Source: Lachnoclostridium sp. UBA1308 (lineage in GTDB: Bacteria > Bacillota > Clostridia > Lachnospirales > Lachnospiraceae). Taken from it: 8,957 nt of DNA. The stretch is taken from positions 58,583-67,539 of the forward strand of contig DBTU01000013.1 in NCBI GenBank assembly GCA_002307215.1, read 5' to 3'. The translations under genes and the position numbers were made by a program. Each line of letters opens with the position of its first letter. Within the stretch, counting starts at the first letter, position 1. Below, piece after piece: positions 1-6,741 of this stretch. The notes beneath the pieces are model-generated. The model was not told the DNA's origin. It made no database searches and was given only the letters and a program-made list of their open reading frames with translations.

Positions 1-101
1 AGCGAAAGCGGCTCCTATATGGAAACATCTCTTTCTCAGTCTTGTCACTATACTTGCTAGGCTGAACTGTAGCCCCAAGAACGATACGAAAAACATTCAT
101 A

Positions 102-130
102 TTGTTATCGCTGTTGTTCTATGCTATAAT
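102..130 (+). promoter_or_regulatory. Promoter of the PAP2-family gene
   Basis: The -35 box is TTGTTA (102-107) and the -10 box is a perfect TATAAT (125-130), with an optimal 17-base spacer. Transcription would begin near 137. This would leave only about 7 bases before the ATG at 144 and so favours the in-frame ATG at 183 as the translation start. Confidence 0.75.
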
Positions 131-182
131 TTACAAAGCTTGAATGGAATTAATTCCTTCGGGTATGGAAAGGTGTGACACG

Positions 183-863
183 ATGGAAAAGCGTAAAACC
201 ATAAAACAACTTTTGATTCAGTATAAACATGGTGTTATTCTAATATATTTTTTTATCTATCTTCCTTGGTTTTTCTATTTGGAACACCGCACCATTAAAT
301 ATCATTTGATTCATTGCGGCCTGGATAATTTAATTCCCTTCAATGAGGTCTTTATTATTCCTTATTTCATATGGTTTGCATATATTTTTGTGACCGTGGC
401 GTATTTTTTCCTGACCTCAAAGCGGGATTTTTATAAATGCTGTGCATATCTTTTTACCGGTATGACAATCAGCCTTATTATTTATACTGTCTTTCCGAAC
501 GGACATCATCTGAGAGTCGATTTAAGCAATCTGGGCAGAAGCAACATATTTACACGTCTACTATCGGGGCTTTATGGCTTTGATACCGCAACCGATGTAT
601 TTCCAAGCATCCATGTCTTCAATTCCGTAGGCGTACTAATTGCAATATATAAGAGCCAACGCCTTACAAAGATGAAATGGTTACAGCATTCGGCATTGAT
701 ACTCACCATATTGATTTGCCTCTCTACGGTATTCCTGAAGCAGCATTCCGCGCTTGATGTATTCGGTGCTCTGGTTCTCAATATTATTTTGTATTTTATT
801 GTGTATGTTCCCTCTTGGGTTAGGCTAACGAAACATTCCAAACAAGAGTTATCAAATATTTAA
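183..863 (+). CDS. PAP2-family membrane phosphatase/phosphotransferase
   Basis: This is an integral membrane protein of 226 residues, probably a lipid phosphatase or an inositol-phosphoryl-transferase-like member of the PAP2 (type 2 phosphatidic acid phosphatase) superfamily. The sequence shows about six hydrophobic segments. It has a C1-like FPNGHHLR stretch (about residues 104-111), the C2 motif PSIH (141-144) and a C3 motif ending KQHSALD, with H188 and D192. In this superfamily the C2 and C3 histidines and the aspartate form the active site, which faces outward. The C3 arginine of the classical SRx5Hx3D motif is Thr here, as is common in the AUR1/IPC-synthase-like branch. I chose the start at 183 because AAAGG lies about 9 bases upstream and the promoter leaves no leader for the in-frame ATG at 144. 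The gene stands alone between its own promoter and terminator. The substrate cannot be read from the sequence. Confidence 0.85.
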   Translation: MEKRKTIKQLLIQYKHGVILIYFFIYLPWFFYLEHRTIKYHLIHCGLDNLIPFNEVFIIPYFIWFAYIFVTVAYFFLTSKRDFYKCCAYLFTGMTISLIIYTVFPNGHHLRVDLSNLGRSNIFTRLLSGLYGFDTATDVFPSIHVFNSVGVLIAIYKSQRLTKMKWLQHSALILTILICLSTVFLKQHSALDVFGALVLNIILYFIVYVPSWVRLTKHSKQELSNI

Positions 864-888
864 TTTATGATCTTTCAAAAACATACCG

Positions 889-928
889 GGTTATTGCAGA
901 AGGAAAACCTGTAATAACCTTATTTTTA
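889..928 (+). terminator. Intrinsic terminator after the PAP2 gene
   Basis: An 11-bp stem with one G-U pair, GGTTATTGCAG (889-899) against CTGTAATAACC (909-919), encloses a 9-base loop. It is followed at once by the T-rich tract TTATTTTT (920-927). It lies 25 bases after the stop codon and is a typical rho-independent terminator. Confidence 0.85.
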
Positions 929-984
929 TGCGAATACTTAAAATCTATTAAAATTATCCTGTATCATTTATACAAATATTACTA

Positions 985-1013
985 TATTCATGAATATTCT
1001 TCCATCATATAAT
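985..1013 (+). promoter_or_regulatory. Probable promoter of the FMN-binding lipoprotein gene
   Basis: A perfect TATAAT (1008-1013) has only a weak -35 candidate, TATTCA (985-990), at 17 bases. The palindrome ATTCATGAAT (986-995) covers the -35 and could bind a regulator, which would fit a promoter needing an activator. Transcription would start near 1020. The -10 is convincing and the -35 is not. Confidence 0.4.
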
Positions 1014-1026
1014 ATAGTCGTAAAGT

Positions 1027-1050
1027 TGCTTACACGCCAGAGGGTAAGCA
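1027..1050 (+). promoter_or_regulatory. Hairpin in the 5' leader of the lipoprotein gene
   Basis: TGCTTAC (1027-1033) and GTAAGCA (1044-1050) form a perfect 7-bp stem around a 10-base loop. With a start of transcription near 1020, the hairpin would sit at the very 5' end of the mRNA. There it could stabilise the message, or the inverted repeat could act as a DNA operator. There is no T tract, so it is not a terminator. Confidence 0.35.
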
Positions 1051-1087
1051 TGCAAATACAAACAGAATATCTAGGGAGGAAAATAGT

Positions 1088-1642
1088 ATGAAAAAAAAGA
1101 CTGTACTTATTTTAATCAGTTCGCTATTGTTCTTATTTGTAACAGGTTGCGGTAATAAAGCAAACAAAGACACTGTTGCTACTGACACAAATGCTTCCCC
1201 AACAAGCACACCAACTGTGACTTCTATGCCAACAGAGCCCGCAGATATTGCAGCTTCTGCCTCGAAAGTTACAACAGCACCCGATGTATCGGCATCTGCT
1301 TATAAGGATGGAACATACGAAGTCAAGACGGATAATGATTCCGAAGGATATTATACGAAAGCAACTGTTATAATAGAAAACGGGAAAATCACGCTCGCAG
1401 ACTGGTGCATCTATGACAGTTTAAGAGATGACATGCCCTTCGATGAGAATTATTACACCGTATTTGATGACGAAATATATCAGCAGCAAAGCAAGGACGA
1501 CTACAGCGGTTCCAGAGATTATACCTCTGAATATATCGAAACGCAGGACCTCAATCAGGTTGATGCGGTTTCCGGAGCCACCTGGACCAATGAGCATTTT
1601 AAAACAGTTATCAAATTAGCCCTTCTTGAGGCAAGTAAATAG
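1088..1642 (+). CDS. FMN-binding domain lipoprotein
   Basis: This is a 184-residue exported lipoprotein predicted to carry covalently bound FMN on the outer face of the membrane. Residues 1-20 are a type II signal peptide (MKKK, hydrophobic core, lipobox VTGC), with lipidation expected at C21. A Ser/Thr/Ala/Pro-rich linker follows (about 24-70). An FMN_bind domain of the NqrC/RnfG/PplA kind runs from YKDGTYEV (about 72) to the end. The motif SGAT (162-165) is the flavin transfer site used by ApbE, and T165 is the expected FMN-threonine. In known systems such proteins pass electrons in extracellular electron transfer or to fumarate-reductase-like partners. No ApbE, Ndh2, Rnf or reductase gene is visible here, so its partner is unknown. 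The ribosome binding site AGGGAGGA (1073-1080) is strong. The gene appears monocistronic and ends at the hairpin at 1685-1725. Confidence 0.88.
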   Translation: MKKKTVLILISSLLFLFVTGCGNKANKDTVATDTNASPTSTPTVTSMPTEPADIAASASKVTTAPDVSASAYKDGTYEVKTDNDSEGYYTKATVIIENGKITLADWCIYDSLRDDMPFDENYYTVFDDEIYQQQSKDDYSGSRDYTSEYIETQDLNQVDAVSGATWTNEHFKTVIKLALLEASK

Positions 1643-1684
1643 TTACTCGTCTTTAAGGAGTTGATAACCCATGGGGATCTAAAA

Positions 1685-1725
1685 GGTGCTGTTGCATTGA
1701 TATCCGATTCAATACAACAGCAACC
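1685..1725. terminator. Strong hairpin between convergent genes, probable bidirectional terminator
   Basis: The arms GGTGCTGTTGCATTGA (1685-1700) and TCAATACAACAGCAACC (1709-1725) pair along nearly their full length, with one mismatch and one bulged A, around an 8-base loop. On the minus strand the stem is followed by TTTT (from the A run at 1681-1684). On the plus strand the tract after it is poor (TGAATTTG). It lies 42 bases after the lipoprotein stop and 11 bases beyond the glycosyltransferase stop, so it plausibly ends both transcripts, more efficiently on the minus strand. Confidence 0.75.
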
Positions 1726-1736
1726 CTGAATTTGTA

Positions 1737-2753
1737 CTAGTTATAACCATATATTTTCTTGGTAATATTATAACCCATCTCAATCATCTTTCTTCCAAAC
1801 TTTCCGGGGAGGTTCATGGATCTTCCGAGAATTTGGGATCGTATTTTTTTATATAGCCGCTTATCATAGCTTCTGAGGTAATCCCACAAATCCTGTTTTT
1901 TGGAAAGCCCTTCTTCCGAACCTTCTTTTATACAAAATACACTGCTTACTGTCATCATCATAGAAAGATATTTCACCATATAGTTTTGAAGCTTTCTGCT
2001 TTTAATCTGAAACAAATCATGAGATTCAATCATAAGCTTAGTAATTTTCAGCTGCTGATCAATTCGGCGGATCATCACCTGTTCGTTCACAGATTGATCA
2101 ATCCTCCCAATAAAATAGCGATACAGATTTACATCCATGTAATACAGGGTCTTTACAAAGGGTAATGGCTGGTACACAAAGATGTTATCCACATAGAAGG
2201 TATGTTTGGGCAGACGAATTCCACAGCTTTTTAACAGCTTTGTGCGATAAATGGTCGAATGCATCAGTATATTCTGGCTCTGCTTGAAATGCATGATATC
2301 ATCCCAAGTAAAAACCTGATCCTTAGGAAGTGCCCAATTATAATTTATTACCTTCTTTTTCTTGACATCAACCTTTTCATAAACATAGTTTGCAAGGAAC
2401 AAATCTGGACTATTACCGTCTGCAATCAAATTCTTGAGTACTTCCATTACCTGTGCGAGAGCATCCTCATTCACCCAATCGTCACTGTCTACAACTTTAA
2501 AATATACACCTTTTGCATTAGCAAGACCTGTGTTAACCGCCTCACCGTGGCCGCCGTTTTCTTGACGGATTACTCTAATAATATCCGGATATTTCATCTG
2601 ATATTCTTCCGCTATCTTCTGGGTATCATCCGTAGAACCATCATTAATAATAATGATTTCTATCTCATCCCCTCCTGATAAAATGGTGTCAATTGCACGT
2701 CCCATATATGCCGCTGAATTATAACAAGGTATAGCTGTTGTCAGCAATTTCAT
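1737..2753 (-). CDS. Family 2 glycosyltransferase (GT-A fold)
   Basis: This cytoplasmic or membrane-associated glycosyltransferase has 338 residues. The N-terminal GT2 domain is clear. It has a TTAIPCYNSAAYM nucleotide-binding strand (5-17), IIINDGSTDDT (34-44), an ENGGHGEAVNTG stretch (65-76) and the metal/nucleotide-binding DxD motif DSDD (89-92). The C-terminal half, about residues 130-338, is rich in basic and aromatic residues. It has no convincing membrane span, so this is not a processive synthase of the usual membrane type. The donor sugar and acceptor are not readable; a surface polysaccharide or glycolipid is the usual role. GGAGG (2760-2764) lies 6 bases before the ATG. It is the last gene of the minus-strand run, 139 bases after the aminopeptidase. 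A short upstream reading frame ends with ATGA overlapping this start (see the element at 2769-2864). Confidence 0.88.
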   Translation of the reverse strand: MKLLTTAIPCYNSAAYMGRAIDTILSGGDEIEIIIINDGSTDDTQKIAEEYQMKYPDIIRVIRQENGGHGEAVNTGLANAKGVYFKVVDSDDWVNEDALAQVMEVLKNLIADGNSPDLFLANYVYEKVDVKKKKVINYNWALPKDQVFTWDDIMHFKQSQNILMHSTIYRTKLLKSCGIRLPKHTFYVDNIFVYQPLPFVKTLYYMDVNLYRYFIGRIDQSVNEQVMIRRIDQQLKITKLMIESHDLFQIKSRKLQNYMVKYLSMMMTVSSVFCIKEGSEEGLSKKQDLWDYLRSYDKRLYKKIRSQILGRSMNLPGKFGRKMIEMGYNITKKIYGYN

Positions 2754-2768
2754 ACTAATCCTCCATTC

Positions 2769-2864
2769 TGCCGCAAACCCGCGAATTTGGGCGACAGCAC
2801 AAATTTGCCGTGTGGAAAATCCTGATTTTCCACACTAAACTCCTTTGTACCGCCCCTAGCGGCA
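2769..2864 (-). repeat. Multi-hairpin intergenic element upstream of the glycosyltransferase gene
   Basis: Three nested or adjacent inverted repeats fill this gap. The outer pair is TGCCGC (2769-2774) with GCGGCA (2859-2864). Inside are GCGAATTTG (2781-2789) with CAAATTTGC (2800-2808), and the perfect GTGTGGAAAATC (2810-2821) with GATTTTCCACAC (2824-2835). No long T tract follows the strong stem on either strand, so it is not a normal terminator. On the minus strand AAAGGAG (2840-2846) sits 6 bases before a GTG (2831-2833). That GTG opens a 27-codon frame beginning VENQDFPHGKF and ending at 2750 in an ATGA overlap with the glycosyltransferase start. Reading this as a dispersed repeat, an RNA structure or a translationally coupled leader is inference. 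The structure itself is seen directly. Confidence 0.5.
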
Positions 2865-2892
2865 TTCTATAGTTTCTAATGTCCTTTTACTC

Positions 2893-4008
2893 TTATATTA
2901 GGTTTTCCGGATTTAAGCACTCCAATTCTTCGACCACAAAACGGCCATCCTTACGGATTAATACATCATCAAAATAGATTTCTCCACCACCAAATACCGG
3001 TGTCTGGATGCATACAAGATCCCAATGGATTGCCGAGGAATTACCGTTTGGTGCCTCCGTATAACAATTACCGGGTGTCATATGGAAGGAACCCATGATT
3101 TTCTCATCAAATAAGGTATCCTTCATCGGCTTCAAAATATAGGGGTTTACACCGATTGCAAATTCTCCTATATGTCGCGCACCTTCATCAATATCCAGTA
3201 CCTGGTTGATTCGAACGGTATCGTTCGCTTTCGCCTCGACTATCTTTCCATTCTCAAAACGAAAAGAAATATTCTCAAAGGTAAAACCTTGGAACACGGC
3301 AGGTGTATTATAGGTAAGCATACCGTTAATGGAGTCTCTGACCGGTGCTGTAAATACCTCGCCGTCAGGAATATTGCGATCCCCGGCACAAGGTATCGCT
3401 GGAATGTTCTTTATAGAAAAAGTAAGATCAGTTCCGGGTCCGATAATTCTTACCCTGTCTGTCCGGCTCATATAATCTACCAGATTCTTCATTGCCTCAC
3501 CCATCTTTGAATAATCCAGATTACATACCTTGAAATAAAAGTCCTCAAATTCTTCTACACTTGTATTTGCAAGCTGTGCCATCGCCGCATTGGGATAACG
3601 AAGTACAACCCATCTTGTTTTCTTTACACGAATATCATGATGTACCGGAGTCTGATAATAGGTTTCATAAATTCTCATTTTATCAGAGGGTACATCTGCG
3701 AGCTCTGCTACATTGTCTGCTCCTCTTATTGCCACATAGCAATCCATCTGATCCATTTCGGCCGCATCAATTTTAGCCGTCAAAGACATCTGCTTTTCCG
3801 TACAGTTCAAAAGAACTTCTCTCTGAAGCTTTACATCGGTATAATGTACAAACGGAACTGCCTCCACCGCATATACTTCCTTCACCAGTTGCCTTGCCAG
3901 CTCCTGTGTTGCGGCACCAATGTAATGAATATATACCTTGTCCCCCTTTTTTACCTCCATCGAGTAATTCACCAGATTATGAGCTAAACTTACGATTCTT
4001 TCATCCAT
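2893..4008 (-). CDS. M29-family metallo-aminopeptidase (AmpS/PepS/AmpT type)
   Basis: This cytoplasmic exopeptidase releases N-terminal amino acids from peptides and is 371 residues long, a usual size for the family. The C-terminal catalytic half carries the expected dinuclear metal ligands in order: E217 in GEVFTAP, E282 in GEFAIG, H309 in GSFHMTPG, and H328 with D330 in SSAIHWDLV. The block FTAPVRDSINGMLTYNTPA (219-237) is also typical. The N-terminal half (about 1-190) matches the family's substrate-gating domain in style, with KKGDKVYIH near residue 20. Nothing is missing, so activity is expected. AAGGAG lies 8 bases before the ATG. The upstream gene ends 138 bases away, with the palindromic element at 4033-4137 between them. 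It probably shares the transcript with its neighbours, but a link in function is not evident. Confidence 0.92.
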   Translation of the reverse strand: MDERIVSLAHNLVNYSMEVKKGDKVYIHYIGAATQELARQLVKEVYAVEAVPFVHYTDVKLQREVLLNCTEKQMSLTAKIDAAEMDQMDCYVAIRGADNVAELADVPSDKMRIYETYYQTPVHHDIRVKKTRWVVLRYPNAAMAQLANTSVEEFEDFYFKVCNLDYSKMGEAMKNLVDYMSRTDRVRIIGPGTDLTFSIKNIPAIPCAGDRNIPDGEVFTAPVRDSINGMLTYNTPAVFQGFTFENISFRFENGKIVEAKANDTVRINQVLDIDEGARHIGEFAIGVNPYILKPMKDTLFDEKIMGSFHMTPGNCYTEAPNGNSSAIHWDLVCIQTPVFGGGEIYFDDVLIRKDGRFVVEELECLNPENLI

Positions 4009-4032
4009 GTGTATATCTCCTTCTATTTGATA

Positions 4033-4137
4033 CAGTGACTATTCAGTCACTGCGGTTCTTTCGAACCGATGCACACAAAATATGTTGAAAAACACATATT
4101 TTGGCGCTGGATTTCTCGAGGTATTGAATAGTTACTG
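4033..4137. repeat. 105-bp imperfect palindrome with terminal inverted repeats, MITE-like
   Basis: The ends CAGTGACTATTCA (4033-4045) and TGAATAGTTACTG (4125-4137) are inverted repeats matching at 12 of 13 positions. Inside are two more perfect hairpins, CGGTTC/GAACCG (4053-4068) and CAAAATATGT/ACATATTTTG (4076-4103). The left end can also fold on itself (CAGTGACT/AGTCACTG, 4033-4052). The two halves are thus loosely complementary along their length. It fills nearly all of the gap between two minus-strand genes. The size, terminal repeats and lack of coding are those of a miniature inverted-repeat element or a dispersed palindromic repeat. I see no clear target-site duplication and no second copy in the window. 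Confidence 0.55.
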
Positions 4138-4146
4138 ATTTTTATA

Positions 4147-6699
4147 TTACTCAAGATAAGACAGGAATACATTACCTGCAGACTCGAACAATTCTGTACT
4201 ATCCTGAATTCCCATTTTTTTGACGTTCGAATTCGCCGGATCGAGAAGCATGATATTAAAGGTATCATAACCATAAATAATAACTGCATTATCAGAATCC
4301 GTCAGTGCAATCACCGGTCGTCCTTTCGCTATATAATAGAGGGCGTCGTTCAGTGTAATTCCGGTTAGCCTTACCGGAGTATATTTCGAATAATTCTTAA
4401 GCACTTCATAGGCTGAACTTGCTGAAGTATCCAGCTTACTCTCAGGCACAGCAGCCCCCTGATAATCCAATACAAGCTTAAGACAACTCTCTATGGTATT
4501 AGCGGTGGATGGCGTCCATGTCATATTTTCAAAACGGGAAATCGTATATGAAGTGGCTGTTATCCCTCTTTCCCAAACCAGCTGTCGATTACTGTTCAAA
4601 ACCACCCCGATGTCTTCCCTTGCAATTTGAATTGCTTCGGCAGCATTCTCATAGGCTCCGGCAATGCCTCCGGCTATATAAGGATAATAGTATAACTGCT
4701 TTTGCTCCGTTTCCGGTAGCCTGACGGTCGGATCCTTTGAAATAACAGTGTTAACCGTAGTAAGTATCTTTGGCATCTTCTTCATAACAAAGCCCTTAGG
4801 AAGAGTCATATAATATTCCGTCAATACTTGTTCCGAATTAACGGGGGATATTTTGATGAGTGCTTCTTCGGATTTCTCTTGATTCATAATATTGTCTTTG
4901 GGAGCCGATATAAACTCAGTCTTACCGTCTTGCGTTATCTTCTGGGCTCTTCGTAACTCAATGACATTATCCTTCACCGTGATTCCGGTAATATAATAGC
5001 CTTCTTTGGCATAGCTCTTACTCTTTAAAATCTTTTTATCAACCGATGCTATTTTAACAGAACTGAGCGGTGCCAGAACACTTCCGTCCTGCAGGGAAGT
5101 TATATTTTTATTATTTACAAAACCATAGATAATGTTATTATCTATCTTTCCCAGTAGGCGAATATTATATCCATTATCAGCACTGATTGTATCGGTCGCT
5201 CCTGTCTCAAGATTCATAATTCGTAGATTTTTTGAATTATTTAAATCCGATGTCTCCTGCCATACTACATAATTTGTATCGGACATCACCAATATCTGGT
5301 CCCTATTAATACCTGTCGCAACTACAGTTATCTTCTTTGTAATCAGATCATATGCATAGATTGTATCATACATCTGGATATAGAAAATATCACTGGAATT
5401 CAGATAGGACAATTCACCCAAATTCTCTTTTAGATTCTGGTAAGGTTCCTCCACCGGGATATAAACAAGCTCCTCTATCCGCTCCTCAGCCCTGATATAG
5501 CGGTACAAGATAACTGCCATTCTACCCTCATACTGCCCGCGGTTCATATAACCGTATACAAGAAAATTCACATTTCCTTCCGCATCCATATTTAAAATAC
5601 GAATATCGTGCTGGTCATAGTAGTCTCTCAGATAATCGGGTGTATTTTGACGGAATGTAAATACCTTTGTTATTTCATTTTCGGATAAATCATAAAAATA
5701 CAATTCTTTATCCCTGACAAATGCCAACTTTGTATTATCCGACCCTACCCTATAGGAAACCGTATCATCCGTGGTAATACCAAGCTTCAGTTCACTTTTA
5801 TCAATACTTGCCAAATTAATATCAAAAACAGATTCCATGTGGCGCTCATAGTTCAGCAGATACATTCGGTCGGGGGAGTAGCGGACGCGGTAAACTTCAG
5901 TAACCCGATATTGTTCCGTCGCACCTGCCACCTCAGCTTTTATAAAATAGTCCAGCTCAATGGAAGCTGTGTCTTCATAGATTTCCTTCACTGTTGGTAC
6001 AATATCCGTAAGCACTTTCGGTGTCAGATCACCCCAACATACCATATCATAGCTCGAATGTATATTCACATAAGCGAGCGTCGTATTATCCGCGCTACTA
6101 TTAGGCTCAAGATATTTGATGATATCCTGGGACTCATCCTTATTCATTATGGTATTATGAAAGGACATAACAAAGTCCAGCTTATCTTTTAAATGAGCCT
6201 CCTGGTATATTTTAATCCGCTGATAATAGTAAATCTTCTCACTCTTACTGGTAATCAACGTTATTTTAACTGCATATTCCTTCTCGGAAACCAGCTCCGA
6301 ATTTAATGTTATTTTAGCTGTCTCATTATCCCCGTCTTCCTCAAATACGCTGATAGAATCCGACTCTATTAGTCCATTACCAACAAATTCCCTGACCTCA
6401 TAATTTAATTTCTTTATCTCAGGGCCATCCTTACCAAACTGTATCGTAAAGGTTTGGTCCGTGCCGAGCATAGTTACAGCTTCCCATAATTTATTTGCAT
6501 CCATATTAGTATTGTAACCATGAAGCATATTAACCGTACAGTCCCCTGTTTTTATCGTAATCAAAGGAAACGTTGCTGTTCCCATTACCGTAGTGTTATC
6601 GAGGTCAAATACAACCTCCTTGATATCCCTACTAAAATAATAGAGTGCAACCGCAAATATTGCTATTAAAATGATTATCCGATAAATATGCTTAAGCAT
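4147..6699 (-). CDS. Membrane-anchored extracytoplasmic protein with degenerate C39-like domain
   Basis: This 850-residue protein has one N-terminal membrane anchor (about residues 5-22) and the rest is probably outside the cell. I do not recognise a named family. Residues about 30-290 are strand-rich with no known motif. Residues about 300-600 contain repeated strand-turn units such as LYFYDLSENEITKVF, TIYAYDLITKKITVV and LRIMNLETGATDTIS, which suggest a beta-propeller. The C-terminus (about 729-850) resembles Peptidase_C39-like domains: CLKLVLDYQG (739-748), GRPVIAL, AVIIYGYD (805-812) and LLDP (818-821). The usual catalytic His is N804, and the position of the catalytic Cys aligns with T735, so it is probably not a peptidase. 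The start at 6699 is set by GGAGG (6705-6709) 5 bases upstream; an in-frame ATG at 6732 lacks such a site. The start codon lies in the palindrome ATGCTTAAGCAT. It follows the methyltransferase gene by 42 bases. Confidence 0.75.
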   Translation of the reverse strand: MLKHIYRIIILIAIFAVALYYFSRDIKEVVFDLDNTTVMGTATFPLITIKTGDCTVNMLHGYNTNMDANKLWEAVTMLGTDQTFTIQFGKDGPEIKKLNYEVREFVGNGLIESDSISVFEEDGDNETAKITLNSELVSEKEYAVKITLITSKSEKIYYYQRIKIYQEAHLKDKLDFVMSFHNTIMNKDESQDIIKYLEPNSSADNTTLAYVNIHSSYDMVCWGDLTPKVLTDIVPTVKEIYEDTASIELDYFIKAEVAGATEQYRVTEVYRVRYSPDRMYLLNYERHMESVFDINLASIDKSELKLGITTDDTVSYRVGSDNTKLAFVRDKELYFYDLSENEITKVFTFRQNTPDYLRDYYDQHDIRILNMDAEGNVNFLVYGYMNRGQYEGRMAVILYRYIRAEERIEELVYIPVEEPYQNLKENLGELSYLNSSDIFYIQMYDTIYAYDLITKKITVVATGINRDQILVMSDTNYVVWQETSDLNNSKNLRIMNLETGATDTISADNGYNIRLLGKIDNNIIYGFVNNKNITSLQDGSVLAPLSSVKIASVDKKILKSKSYAKEGYYITGITVKDNVIELRRAQKITQDGKTEFISAPKDNIMNQEKSEEALIKISPVNSEQVLTEYYMTLPKGFVMKKMPKILTTVNTVISKDPTVRLPETEQKQLYYYPYIAGGIAGAYENAAEAIQIAREDIGVVLNSNRQLVWERGITATSYTISRFENMTWTPSTANTIESCLKLVLDYQGAAVPESKLDTSASSAYEVLKNYSKYTPVRLTGITLNDALYYIAKGRPVIALTDSDNAVIIYGYDTFNIMLLDPANSNVKKMGIQDSTELFESAGNVFLSYLE

Positions 6700-6741
6700 C
6701 AATACCTCCATGCACTTAACTTTTCGTTCCAATATTACTTC

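Noticed and set aside
1..100. Minus-strand frame from an ATG at 100 running off the left edge (33 codons, beginning MNVFRIVLGATV)
   Set aside because: It has no ribosome binding site, abuts the PAP2 promoter and is short enough to be open by chance. It could be the start of a divergent gene, but the window cannot show it.
144..182. Upstream in-frame ATGs at 144 and 165 for the PAP2 gene
   Set aside because: The promoter would leave almost no leader for 144, and the best-spaced ribosome binding site serves the ATG at 183.
1653..1683. AAGGAG followed by a three-codon frame (ATG GGG ATC TAA) after the lipoprotein stop
   Set aside because: It is too short to mean anything and nothing downstream on that strand could be coupled to it.
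4047..4289. Minus-strand 80-codon frame across the aminopeptidase upstream gap
   Set aside because: It overlaps the end of the large membrane protein gene in another frame and continues into the palindromic element; it has no ribosome binding site or family resemblance.
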